Positions 7,727-13,923 of a stretch of DNA of 25,777 bases are shown piece after piece. Every line of letters starts with the position of its first letter. Position 1 is the first letter of the stretch. The stretch comes from JAVVEH01 sp032251435 (GTDB lineage: Bacteria > Verrucomicrobiota > Lentisphaeria > Oligosphaerales > MVZH01): assembly GCA_032251435.1 (NCBI GenBank), contig JAVVEH010000054.1, forward strand, positions 1 through 25,777, in the 5' to 3' direction. The notes below the pieces were generated by a model, which was not told the origin of the DNA, searched no databases, and saw only the letters and a list, made by a program, of their open reading frames with translations. The translations under genes were made by a program, and so were the position numbers.

Positions 7727-8233
7727 GTGGCCAATGAAAGAAAAATATTCGTCGGATTGATGCGGCACGGGCAGGCCGGGACGAGCCCCGACGGGGATTT
7801 CGCCCGCCCCTTGACTCCCCGGGGTGTCCACGACGTTGAGAAAGTGGCCGCGGCAGCCGCGGGCGCGGGATTCGCGCCCGGCTGGATCATCACCTCGGCG
7901 GCGGAACGGGCGCGGCGGACAGCGGAACTATTTCAAACCGCCGCGGGAACCGCGGGCGGCATTTTATATGAAAACGACCTGTATTTGTGCTCCGCTGAAA
8001 CAATTTGGCGGCATATAGCCACGGGTCTTCTCAGCGGTTTTAAGGCGCTCCTGATCGTCGGACACAATCCCGGGATCAGCCAAGCCGCGGCGCTTTTGAG
8101 CGGCGACTCAGGCGACCGCGTGTTACGGACGGCCGATTTGCTTGTTTTCGAGGGCGATTATGACCTAGACGTGTCATTGGCGCCTTCCCTCTTTCGTCAA
8201 ACAGCGACGTTGCGACGCCCCCATCGGTCATGA
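7727..8233 (+). CDS. Histidine phosphatase family protein (SixA-like)
   Basis: This 168-residue member of the branch 1 histidine phosphatase superfamily has the catalytic RHG motif at residues 13-15 (VGLMRHGQAG) and the second conserved His at 113 (IVGHNPG). Small proteins of this type resemble SixA, which removes phosphate from phosphohistidine on phosphotransfer proteins. The real substrate cannot be told from sequence. The start is a GTG 5 bp after the trpS stop; no better in-frame start precedes the motif. The gene is probably in a two-gene unit with trpS, a pairing that gives no clear functional hint. Confidence 0.8.
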   Translation: MANERKIFVGLMRHGQAGTSPDGDFARPLTPRGVHDVEKVAAAAAGAGFAPGWIITSAAERARRTAELFQTAAGTAGGILYENDLYLCSAETIWRHIATGLLSGFKALLIVGHNPGISQAAALLSGDSGDRVLRTADLLVFEGDYDLDVSLAPSLFRQTATLRRPHRS

Positions 8234-8350
8234 GAAGAGTGAGAACAAACAGTTGGACCTCGGAAAATCACCCGCGCTAAGCCCGCGTGACATCAGAAAC
8301 GTCCTCACATCCATAAGAGCGGCAATCACCCGAAACACAAGGGAGACCTC

Positions 8351-8905
8351 ATGAGCTCACTGTCCAAACACGAATTGACCACCCTGGTCCTGATCGACGC
8401 ACAGGAAAAACTGTGCCGGGCCATGGCGGATTTTGAGACCATGGCGGCGAAAAAGATGATCCAAATTCTGGAAGCGGCCCGTATTCTCGGTGTCGGGACC
8501 ATGATCACGGAACAGTATCCAAAAGGATTGGGTCCCACGGTGCCCGCGATCAAAAACGCGCTGTCGCCGATTACTCCGGTCATTGAAAAAACATCTTTTT
8601 CGTGCTGGGGTTCCGAAGACTTCCGCAAGGCGGTTCAAGCCATTCGCCCCCGCTATCTAGTCCTTATTGGCATGGAGACGCATGTCTGTGTGCAGCAAAC
8701 AGCCTTGGACGCGCTGGAAGAGGGATACCGGGTCGTCGTGGCCGCCGACGCGGTGTGCAGCCGCCACGCGGAAGACCGGGAGATGGCTCTGGCGTGTATG
8801 CGGGCCCGGGGAGTCACCATCACGACGGTGGAGGCGATCGTGTTTGACTGGATGCGGGACGCCGGCCATCCTAAATTCAAACCAATCAGCACCCTGTTCC
8901 GTTAA
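8351..8905 (+). CDS. Isochorismatase-fold cysteine hydrolase
   Basis: This 184-residue protein has the catalytic triad expected of the isochorismatase-like hydrolases: Asp16 (LVLIDAQEK), Lys80 (VIEKTSFSCW) and Cys113 (GMETHVCVQQ), with the cis-peptide region just before the Cys. Members hydrolyse amides or vinyl ethers, for example nicotinamide or N-carbamoyl compounds. The segment TEQYPKGLGPTVPAI resembles the uncharacterised bacterial and ISOC1-like branch rather than true isochorismatases, so no substrate is assigned. GGGAGA upstream supports the ATG at 8351. The 117-bp gap after the SixA-like gene suggests it may have its own promoter, though none is clear. A C14 tract and the second 113-bp repeat follow directly. 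Confidence 0.85.
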   Translation: MSSLSKHELTTLVLIDAQEKLCRAMADFETMAAKKMIQILEAARILGVGTMITEQYPKGLGPTVPAIKNALSPITPVIEKTSFSCWGSEDFRKAVQAIRPRYLVLIGMETHVCVQQTALDALEEGYRVVVAADAVCSRHAEDREMALACMRARGVTITTVEAIVFDWMRDAGHPKFKPISTLFR

Positions 8906-8918
8906 GGACCGGGCCCCG

Positions 8919-8932
8919 CCCCCCCCCCCCCC
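8919..8932. repeat. Homopolymer C14 tract
   Basis: Fourteen consecutive cytosines lie 13 bp after the isochorismatase stop codon and just before an A7 run and the second 113-bp element. It is non-coding, so it is not an obvious coding phase-variation tract. Its length could also be a sequencing or assembly artefact. Confidence 0.8.
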
Positions 8933-8942
8933 GCGAAAAAAA

Positions 8943-9055
8943 GTAATCGGTTAGCAGCCGGGGCGTAGGCCGGGGTTCCTTACCCGGCTATGCCCTAAGA
9001 CAGTCGGCCTTGGAAGACCGCCCTACACAATATCCCCCAGCTGCTAACCGGTTAC
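8943..9055. repeat. MITE-like 113-bp element, copy 2
   Basis: This is the second copy of the element at 6546-6658, same orientation, equal length, about 93% identical, all differences transitions. The terminal inverted repeats are intact (left GTAATCGGTTAGCAGCCGGG; right end, read inward, GTAACCGGTTAGCAGCTGGG). It is flanked by A7 (8936-8942) and A8 (9056-9063), as copy 1 is flanked by T runs, which suggests insertion into homopolymer A/T with possible duplication of the target. Confidence 0.78.
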
Positions 9056-9075
9056 AAAAAAAATAAACATTTGGC

Positions 9076-9103
9076 TTGAATTGGATTTGCGTTCGTATAT
9101 AAT
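9076..9103 (+). promoter_or_regulatory. Promoter of the RNA-binding protein gene
   Basis: TTGAAT (9076-9081), a 16-bp spacer and a perfect TATAAT (9098-9103) form a convincing sigma-70-type promoter. A start near 9110 gives a leader of about 200 bases before the RRM gene, in the style of cold-shock gene leaders. Confidence 0.62.
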
Positions 9104-9140
9104 AGGTTTTGTGCGGATAAATTGTGTTCCCTATCCTGAT

Positions 9141-9161
9141 TTATTCACGCCGCGTGAATAA
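9141..9161. promoter_or_regulatory. 21-bp perfect palindrome in the RRM gene leader
   Basis: TTATTCACGC and GCGTGAATAA are perfect 10-bp arms around a single C, about 38 bp downstream of the -10 box. It could be a repressor operator or, since a one-base loop is too tight for the full stem, a shorter RNA hairpin. The rest of the leader (9162-9310) has only a weak CACCTA/TAGGTG stem. Confidence 0.5.
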
Positions 9162-9310
9162 TCCGGGCTAGTATCCGATTTCCCGCTTGGAGAATACGCC
9201 GGTTTGTCACCTAGTCGGCGGCGATGTTTACATAGGTGTCATCGGAGGCGTTCGGGCCATGGGCGTGATTTCGATTTGATGTTATGACCATGGCGCAAAA
9301 GGATGATGTG

Positions 9311-9607
9311 ATGAACATCTATGTAGGCAACCTCTCTTACTCAACCGACAATGATAGTCTTCGGGCTGGCTTTGAGGCGTTCGGCGAAGTCCGTTCCGCT
9401 TCTGTCATCATGGACCGTGACACGGGCCGCTCACGAGGCTTCGGTTTTGTGGAAATGGACGACGAGGCCCAGGCGAAAGCGGCGATTGAAGGGATGAACG
9501 GCGCCGAATTGGATGGCCGTAACCTGACGGTCAACGAAGCCCGTCCCCGCACCGAACGCGGTGGCGGCGGCGGTGGATTCGGCGGCGGCCGCCGGAACAG
9601 CTGGTAG
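9311..9607 (+). CDS. Glycine-rich RRM-domain RNA-binding protein
   Basis: This 98-residue protein is one RNA recognition motif with a short Gly/Arg tail. RNP2 is IYVGNL (3-8) and RNP1 is RGFGFVEM (42-49), with the aromatic residues that stack on RNA. The tail GGGGGGFGGGRRNSW from residue 84 is typical of bacterial and cyanobacterial Rbp proteins. These bind single-stranded RNA, and some are cold-induced RNA chaperones; the long leader here would suit that kind of control, but this is inference. The ATG at 9311 places RNP2 at the very N-terminus, as in the family, and follows AAGGA; an upstream in-frame ATG at 9284 would add nine residues. It is a monocistronic unit with its own promoter and terminator. 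Confidence 0.93.
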   Translation: MNIYVGNLSYSTDNDSLRAGFEAFGEVRSASVIMDRDTGRSRGFGFVEMDDEAQAKAAIEGMNGAELDGRNLTVNEARPRTERGGGGGGFGGGRRNSW

Positions 9608-9624
9608 AATTTGGCCGGCTTTCG

Positions 9625-9660
9625 CGCCGGGTGACATACGCGTGTCACCCGGCGTTTTTT
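9625..9660 (+). terminator. Intrinsic terminator of the RRM gene
   Basis: CGCCGGGTGACA (9625-9636) pairs perfectly with TGTCACCCGGCG (9643-9654) across a 6-base loop, followed by T6. This is a textbook Rho-independent terminator 17 bases past the stop codon. Confidence 0.92.
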
Positions 9661-9722
9661 GTTGCAGTCTGATAAGCCATCCTTGCGGAACTTCGTCTTG
9701 CAAGTGGCGTGTTCCGTGTCCG

Positions 9723-9767
9723 GTGTTCAGGTTTCAGTCTGGATGGCGCCTTCCTGAACACTGAAAC
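9723..9767. repeat. Crossed pair of inverted repeats upstream of rsmD
   Basis: GTGTTCAG (9723-9730) and GTTTCAG (9731-9737) are followed by their complements in the same order: CTGAACAC (9754-9761) and CTGAAAC (9761-9767). The two stems cross, so in RNA they would be mutually exclusive or form a pseudoknot. No function is known. Confidence 0.45.
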
Positions 9768-9769
9768 CC

Positions 9770-9796
9770 GGCTCTCGCGGACGTTTCGCGAGAGCC
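9770..9796. other. Stem-loop just upstream of rsmD
   Basis: GGCTCTCGCG (9770-9779) and CGCGAGAGCC (9787-9796) form a perfect 10-bp stem with a 7-base loop, ending 18 bp before the rsmD start. No T-run follows, so a terminator role is unlikely; a leader structure or part of an intergenic repeat is more likely. Confidence 0.55.
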
Positions 9797-9814
9797 TCCA
9801 GATAAGGCATTTTC

Positions 9815-10390
9815 ATGCGAATCATTAGTGGTATCGCTGGCGGGATCCGCCTGGCACCCCCGAAAAACGCGGATATCCGGCCCACGACAGACCGGGTGAA
9901 GGAGTCCATGTTCGCTATTTTGGGCGATTTGCGCGGACTGCGCGTATTGGATCTGTTCGCGGGGACCGGAGCCCTTGGACTCGAGGCGTTGAGCCGGGGC
10001 GCTGGAGAAGTTGTCTTTGTCGAAAACAATATCCGTCATCTTCGTTTGATTGAAAAAAACCTCGCGGCCGTGAAAAAAGCCATGGGTGACCAGTTTACTC
10101 AGGCCCAGGCGCTGCGCGGAGACGCCAGCCGTGTCGCCAGCCTTCCCGCCCTCGCCGGACGCCGTTTCGACATCATCCTGGCTGACCCGCCGTATCAAGG
10201 AACCCCCGGACCGCGGGAACTGCTCGCCGCCCCGGGTTTCGCCGCGTTCGCGGGCGCCGCGATGGTGGTTATTGAACATGACCGGGAAATTCATCTAGAC
10301 ACCGCTCCGACCTCTCCGTGGGAGCTGCTGAGACAATCAGTGTACGGAACCACGCAAGTGTCCTATGTCCGGCGGAAGGCAACATCGTGA
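9815..10390 (+). CDS. rsmD: 16S rRNA (guanine(966)-N2)-methyltransferase
   Basis: This 191-residue SAM-dependent methyltransferase modifies G966 of 16S rRNA. The N-terminal block MRIISGIAGGIRLAPPKN with RPTTDRVKESMF is diagnostic of RsmD. The SAM-binding motif I is LDLFAGTGALGLEALSRGA, and the catalytic motif IV is ILADPPYQG (D/N-P-P-Y). Length is normal. The ATG at 9815 gives the canonical N-terminus. Bacteria often have coaD next to rsmD; here it is followed instead by a repeat-rich non-coding stretch. Confidence 0.95.
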   Translation: MRIISGIAGGIRLAPPKNADIRPTTDRVKESMFAILGDLRGLRVLDLFAGTGALGLEALSRGAGEVVFVENNIRHLRLIEKNLAAVKKAMGDQFTQAQALRGDASRVASLPALAGRRFDIILADPPYQGTPGPRELLAAPGFAAFAGAAMVVIEHDREIHLDTAPTSPWELLRQSVYGTTQVSYVRRKATS

Positions 10391-10461
10391 CGAGTCGGAA
10401 TGCGGAGGATATTCACCATGAAGGGCATGCAGGGAAGTCGGATTCAGAATGGCGAATTTAA

Positions 10462-10533
10462 AACGTCTTCAACGTCTTCAACGATTTCAACGATTTCAAC
10501 GATTTCAACGATTTCAACGCCTTTCACGTCTTC
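10462..10533. repeat. 9-bp tandem repeat, about eight units
   Basis: Units AACGTCTTC x2, AACGATTTC x4, then AACGCCTTT and CACGTCTTC run without a gap. The open frame through it is low-complexity Ser/Thr and has no other coding signs. This is a microsatellite-like array in the gap between rsmD and the hydrogenase operon. Confidence 0.8.
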
Positions 10534-10757
10534 TAGGCAGAGGGCAAGCAAGATTCATTTAATCAATACTTTTTCCCTCGTTCGCGTTTGCATTCCGCCT
10601 TTTTCCCCGTTATTCTTATGCGCGGCTTGGAGGTTCGTCCTCTGAAATAAATAACACTCATTCAGCGCGCTTTTATTTTTCCCGGTTCCGGGCGGTTTTT
10701 CAGGCACCGGGCCGCCGGGTTCACACCGGTGTTTAGCGGACAAAAAAGACGGTCATC
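10534..10757. other. Non-coding region upstream of the hydrogenase operon
   Basis: The 409-bp gap between rsmD (ends 10390) and the first operon gene (10800) has no gene I can support. Besides the 9-bp array it holds pyrimidine-rich sequence and GC-rich inverted words around 10680-10735. A weak promoter-like pair, TTGCAT (10588-10593), 17 bp, TATTCT (10611-10616), could serve the operon but scores poorly. Confidence 0.4.
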
Positions 10758-10777
10758 CCTGTCCTTTTTCGGACAGG
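10758..10777 (+). other. Hairpin with U-rich tail just before the hydrogenase operon
   Basis: CCTGTCC (10758-10764) and GGACAGG (10771-10777) form a 7-bp stem with a T-rich loop, followed by CTTATTTTTC and then the ATG at 10800. It looks like a weak terminator, placed either to separate the operon from upstream transcription or to act as an attenuator in the leader. Confidence 0.5.
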
Positions 10778-10799
10778 CTTATTTTTCGGATATTCTTTC

Positions 10800-11153
10800 A
10801 TGACGATTCAAGACGTTATCAAAATTTTAGACGGTGAACTTATTTGCGGTCAGGGATCCCGGGACGAACCGGTGATGGGTTTTGCCGGCAGTGATCTGTT
10901 GAGCGACATTCTTCACTTTGAGAAAGACAATTACGCGCTTCTCACAAGTCTGGCGAACTCGCAGGTTATCCGCACGGCGGAAATAACCAACGCCTGTTGC
11001 GTGGTGATTTTACGGGGAAAGAACCCGCAACCCGAAGCGTTGGCTTTGGCTCGAATGAGCGACATTCCGGTCATTCTTTCTCCCTGTTCAATGTTTGACG
11101 CCTGCGGGCGCCTGGCCGCTCAAAGCGAACGGGAGGGGAAAAAACAGGTTTAA
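10800..11153 (+). CDS. DRTGG domain protein 1
   Basis: This 117-residue protein consists of a single DRTGG-type domain: an N-terminal helix starting TIQDVIKILDGELICG, a central DLLSDIL segment, ACCVVILRGKNPQPEALALA, then IPVILSPCSMFDACGRL. DRTGG domains occur as regulatory modules beside CBS pairs in some pyrophosphatases and in phosphotransacetylase-like proteins, and as small proteins in operons for bifurcating [FeFe] hydrogenases. Their ligand there is not established. It is the first gene of the operon; a second copy lies at 12203-12532 and a CBS/HATPase gene lies between them. The start has no clear Shine-Dalgarno sequence and follows a hairpin. Confidence 0.8.
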   Translation: MTIQDVIKILDGELICGQGSRDEPVMGFAGSDLLSDILHFEKDNYALLTSLANSQVIRTAEITNACCVVILRGKNPQPEALALARMSDIPVILSPCSMFDACGRLAAQSEREGKKQV

Positions 11154-11188
11154 CGGGCGCGGGCACCGTGTCTCAACAACGATGACTT

Positions 11189-11204
11189 GGTTTTGGTAAA
11201 AACC
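11189..11204 (+). other. Intercistronic hairpin, DRTGG-1 to CBS/HATPase gap
   Basis: GGTTTT (11189-11194) and AAAACC (11199-11204) pair across 4 bases, and CCCC(11217-11220)/GGGG(11227-11230) forms a smaller stem just downstream. They sit in the 88-bp gap between two operon genes. Confidence 0.4.
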
Positions 11205-11241
11205 CGGCCGGTGGCTCCCCACGTCCGGGGCGAAGGCAATC

Positions 11242-12159
11242 ATGTCCATATTCGAAGAAAGACAAATACGCCTGGTGCATGAGCTTATGTACCAAATACG
11301 CGTGGAAGAGGCGATGACGAAAGATGTCGTCAGCTTCCCGCCGTCGGCGACGTTTCGTGATATACAACTATGCCTGAAAGACCGCCGTTTTTCGGGAGCG
11401 CCGATCGTTGATGAGCGGCATCATCTGCTCGGCATTATCAGCATCGATGATATTCTGACCGCGTTTGATGTGAATCTGATCAACTGTCCCGTCGAAGCGT
11501 TTATGACCCGGAATTTGATCACCATCCCCGCGTCGTATTCGGTCATCACAGCTTCAAATCTGTTTCAAAAACACAAAGTGGGGCGGCTGCCCGTCGTGGA
11601 ATCCAGCCGGGTGAACAAACTGGTCGGCATTTTGACCTTCGGGGATATTCTCACGCACTTGTTGCTTAAAATGAACGCCTTGGCGGAAAGCCTGGAAGCC
11701 CGGGAACGGGCCGCGGTCAAGCCCCAGCCGCGGTCGGAGCCGGACAAACTCCGTTTCGAACTGGCCCCGGACAACTTTGAACGGGCCGGCATCGCCGCGA
11801 CGCAAATAAAAAAATATCTTCGGGGCCAGGGGGTTCCTTCCGCTCTGATCCGGCGGATCGCGGTCATCTGCTACGAGGCGGAACTTAATGTGATCATTCA
11901 TTCCCTGGGCGGGTATCTGGAAATGACCTACGCTGATGACAAAGTGGACATCACCGTGGTGGATGACGGTCCGGGAATTCCTGATTTAGAGGAGGCGCAG
12001 CGGCCCGGATACACGACCGCCAATGAGAAAATCCGGGCGTTGGGATTTGGCGCCGGCATGGGGTTGGTGAATATCAAGCGCTGCGCCGACACCTTTGAGC
12101 TGCGTTCGGAAATGGGCAAGGGAACCGAATTGAAAGCGACCGTTATTTTACAGGATTAA
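11242..12159 (+). CDS. CBS-pair plus HATPase (anti-sigma/histidine-kinase-like ATPase) protein
   Basis: This 305-residue soluble protein joins two CBS motifs to a GHKL ATPase domain. The CBS pair spans about residues 18-140 (VEEAMTKDVVSFPPSATF, then VEAFMTRNLITIPASYSV); CBS pairs usually bind adenosine nucleotides. The ATPase domain starts near 170. Its N box is EAELNVIIHS, its G1 box DDGPGIPD and its G2 box GFGAGMGLVNIKR, all intact. There is no dimerization/phosphoacceptor His domain, so it resembles RsbW-type serine kinases more than a full sensor kinase. In the operon it probably senses energy or redox state and signals to an unknown partner (inference). The ATG at 11242 follows GAAGG. 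Confidence 0.85.
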   Translation: MSIFEERQIRLVHELMYQIRVEEAMTKDVVSFPPSATFRDIQLCLKDRRFSGAPIVDERHHLLGIISIDDILTAFDVNLINCPVEAFMTRNLITIPASYSVITASNLFQKHKVGRLPVVESSRVNKLVGILTFGDILTHLLLKMNALAESLEARERAAVKPQPRSEPDKLRFELAPDNFERAGIAATQIKKYLRGQGVPSALIRRIAVICYEAELNVIIHSLGGYLEMTYADDKVDITVVDDGPGIPDLEEAQRPGYTTANEKIRALGFGAGMGLVNIKRCADTFELRSEMGKGTELKATVILQD

Positions 12160-12170
12160 ATCAAAACCGC

Positions 12171-12188
12171 CCACCGGCGGGCCGGTGG
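12171..12188 (+). other. Intercistronic hairpin, CBS/HATPase to DRTGG-2 gap
   Basis: CCACCGG (12171-12177) and CCGGTGG (12182-12188) form a perfect 7-bp stem with a 4-base loop, extendable with one bulge, ending 14 bases before the next start codon. No T-run. Confidence 0.55.
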
Positions 12189-12202
12189 CGAGGAACGACC
12201 CT

Positions 12203-12532
12203 ATGACAATCACAGAGCTTATTGACGCGTTGGAATTATGCCCCGCTGTGCTGGTGGATGAAACCGTGCCGGTCACGGGCGCTTATTGCGGCGATTTATT
12301 GAGTGATGTGCTGGCGAATTTAGATGAAGGCGCGGCATGGATGACCGTGCAGGGACATGCCAACATCGTCGCCGTGGCCCAACTGCGCGACCCGTCCTGC
12401 GTGGTGCTGGTCAATGGCGTGAATCCGGAGCCGGACACCGTGGCGAAAGCGAAAATTCACGGCATTAACATTCTCTGCAGTCCGCGGACATCCGCTGATT
12501 TGTGCATGAACATGGCGGACCTGCTTAACTGA
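12203..12532 (+). CDS. DRTGG domain protein 2
   Basis: This 109-residue protein is a second stand-alone DRTGG domain, similar in layout to the first: TITELIDALELCPAV, then YCGDLLSDVLANLDEG (compare DLLSDIL in copy 1), PSCVVLVNGVNPEPDTVAKA, and INILCSPRTSADLC. The two copies are clearly diverged, so this is not a recent duplication and they may form a heterodimer. It lies directly after the CBS/HATPase gene; in other proteins DRTGG and CBS domains share one polypeptide, so these may assemble. The ATG at 12203 was chosen because AGGAA precedes it; a GTG at 12185 lies inside the hairpin. Confidence 0.8.
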   Translation: MTITELIDALELCPAVLVDETVPVTGAYCGDLLSDVLANLDEGAAWMTVQGHANIVAVAQLRDPSCVVLVNGVNPEPDTVAKAKIHGINILCSPRTSADLCMNMADLLN

Positions 12533-12549
12533 CACCTGGGGCCGGTGTC
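12531..12549 (+). other. Intercistronic hairpin, DRTGG-2 to PHP gap
   Basis: GACACC (12531-12536) and GGTGTC (12544-12549) pair across 7 bases, beginning inside the stop codon of the upstream gene. An alternative GTGT/ACAC pairing with 12560-12576 is also possible. Confidence 0.4.
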
Positions 12550-12596
12550 TATCCCGGCGACACGGTGTTTTGACACTTAATTGATAAAGACGACCC

Positions 12597-13289
12597 ATGC
12601 TTGTGGATCTGCATGTTCATAGCGCCCTTTCCGCCTGCGCGGAGAACATCATGAGTCCCCGGCGCATCGTGAGACAGGCCGTTGAAAAAGGAGTGAAAGT
12701 GCTGGCGTTAACCGATCATAACGCGTCCGGACACGTGTCCGCCGCCCGCCGCCTGGGCGGTCAATTGGGCGTGACGGTCTTTCCAGCCATGGAAGTGACC
12801 AGCCGCGAGGACGCGCACCTGCTCGCCTTTTTCCCTGATGAGGAAAGCCTGTTCAGCTTCCAGGCGCTGGTGGACGCGCATCTGCCGGATTTCGCCGGTC
12901 TGCCCGCCGGCGACCAAGTTCTTTACGACGAGCGCGACGAGATTATTGACATTGATACAAAACCCCGTCAATTCGGCCTTGACTTGGGAGTGACCCGGTT
13001 GGTTGAGGAAATTCATCAGCGCGGCGGGCGGGCGGTACCCTCCCATATTCACCGCCCGCGGTTTTCACTCACCAGCCAATTGGGATTCATCCCCCCGGAC
13101 AGCGGCTTTGACGCGGTGGAATTGGACTGGCGGGAATGGCGGCGGGATCACTGGCGTGTCGGCGGACGGTGCGACGGTTACCCCGTCATCACCGGCTCCG
13201 ACGCCCATGTTTTAAATGATGTCGGCGCCCATGCCATGTCCGTGCCGGAAAATGATCGTGATGTCAGCCGTTTTTTTGATCACTTGTAA
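12597..13289 (+). CDS. PHP-domain phosphoesterase
   Basis: This 230-residue protein belongs to the polymerase and histidinol phosphatase (PHP) family of metal-dependent phosphoesterases. Metal ligands can be read in order: HVH (DLHVHSALSAC, residues 6-8), DH (LTDHNASG), Glu in PAMEVTSRE, His-x-His in PSHIHRP, and DAH in GSDAHVL. The set is complete, so activity is expected. PHP proteins of this size occur in operons for bifurcating [FeFe] hydrogenases, where their substrate is unknown; a nucleotide or phosphorylated protein made by the neighbouring ATPase-domain proteins is one possibility. The ATG at 12597 puts the first motif at residue 4, as is usual. Confidence 0.88.
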   Translation: MLVDLHVHSALSACAENIMSPRRIVRQAVEKGVKVLALTDHNASGHVSAARRLGGQLGVTVFPAMEVTSREDAHLLAFFPDEESLFSFQALVDAHLPDFAGLPAGDQVLYDERDEIIDIDTKPRQFGLDLGVTRLVEEIHQRGGRAVPSHIHRPRFSLTSQLGFIPPDSGFDAVELDWREWRRDHWRVGGRCDGYPVITGSDAHVLNDVGAHAMSVPENDRDVSRFFDHL

Positions 13290-13297
13290 CTTGAATC

Positions 13298-13315
13298 CCG
13301 GGCGGAAAAGCCCGG
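13298..13315 (+). other. Intercistronic hairpin, PHP to HATPase gap
   Basis: CCGGGC (13298-13303) and GCCCGG (13310-13315) form a perfect 6-bp stem with loop GGAAAA, 16 bases before the GTG start of the next gene. No T-run. Confidence 0.5.
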
Positions 13316-13331
13316 CGGACACCCACTCCGC

Positions 13332-13922
13332 GTGAAAGATTTAACCTTCCATATATTTGACTTGGTGGAAAACTCCGTGAAAGCCGGCGCCACGCGTCTG
13401 TGGGTGGATCTGATCATGGACGGGCGGATGTTGACTATGGAATTACGCGACAACGGGCCGGGCTTTCCTGAGGCGGTTTTAAAAGCCCCGGCGGATCCGG
13501 ACAGCACGACCCGGACTGAACGGCCGGTCGGTCTGGGACTGGCGCTCATGCGCGAGAGCGCCCGGGCCACAGGCGGGACCTTGACAGCCGCCAACGCTGA
13601 AAACGGCGGAGCGCGCGTGTCGGTCACTCTGTTTCCGGGCCATATTGACGCCCGGCCTCTGGGCGATGTCGCGGCCTGTTTCACGGATCTTCTGGCCGCC
13701 TGGCCCAGTCTGGACATGACCGTCCGGACAGGAGAAGCCGCCGAGCTGAAAACCATTTTTGACAGTCGGACCATCCGTCAAGAAGTGTCCGAAGACGAAT
13801 GCAACCATCCATCGATCCGACGGTTTATCGCCAACGAACTGACTAGAGGGTTTCAGCCCCTGACGGACTGGTATGACAGTCTGCGGGACACCGCCCTCAC
13901 AACCACAACAAGCGAGGTGTGA
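13332..13922 (+). CDS. HATPase (GHKL) domain protein
   Basis: This 196-residue protein carries a GHKL ATPase domain in its first 125 residues: N box FDLVENSVKAGA, G1 box LRDNGPGFPE and G2 box PVGLGLALMRESARATGG. The ATPase elements are intact. The C-terminal 70 residues match nothing I know. There is no sensor, membrane segment or phosphoacceptor His. It begins with GTG after a short hairpin-containing gap and ends 1 bp before the ferredoxin gene, tying the regulatory half of the operon to the catalytic half. Homologous ATPase genes typically sit at this place in bifurcating hydrogenase operons; the partner is unknown. Confidence 0.82.
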   Translation: MKDLTFHIFDLVENSVKAGATRLWVDLIMDGRMLTMELRDNGPGFPEAVLKAPADPDSTTRTERPVGLGLALMRESARATGGTLTAANAENGGARVSVTLFPGHIDARPLGDVAACFTDLLAAWPSLDMTVRTGEAAELKTIFDSRTIRQEVSEDECNHPSIRRFIANELTRGFQPLTDWYDSLRDTALTTTTSEV

Positions 13923-13923
13923 C

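Noticed and set aside
8234..8350. Possible structured RNA or promoter before the isochorismatase gene
   Set aside because: No convincing -35/-10 pair or conserved stem could be read.
10400..10645. Small plus-strand open frame over the 9-bp tandem repeat
   Set aside because: Its middle is a translated microsatellite (Ser/Thr/Ile repeats), no ribosome binding site fits and no domain is seen.
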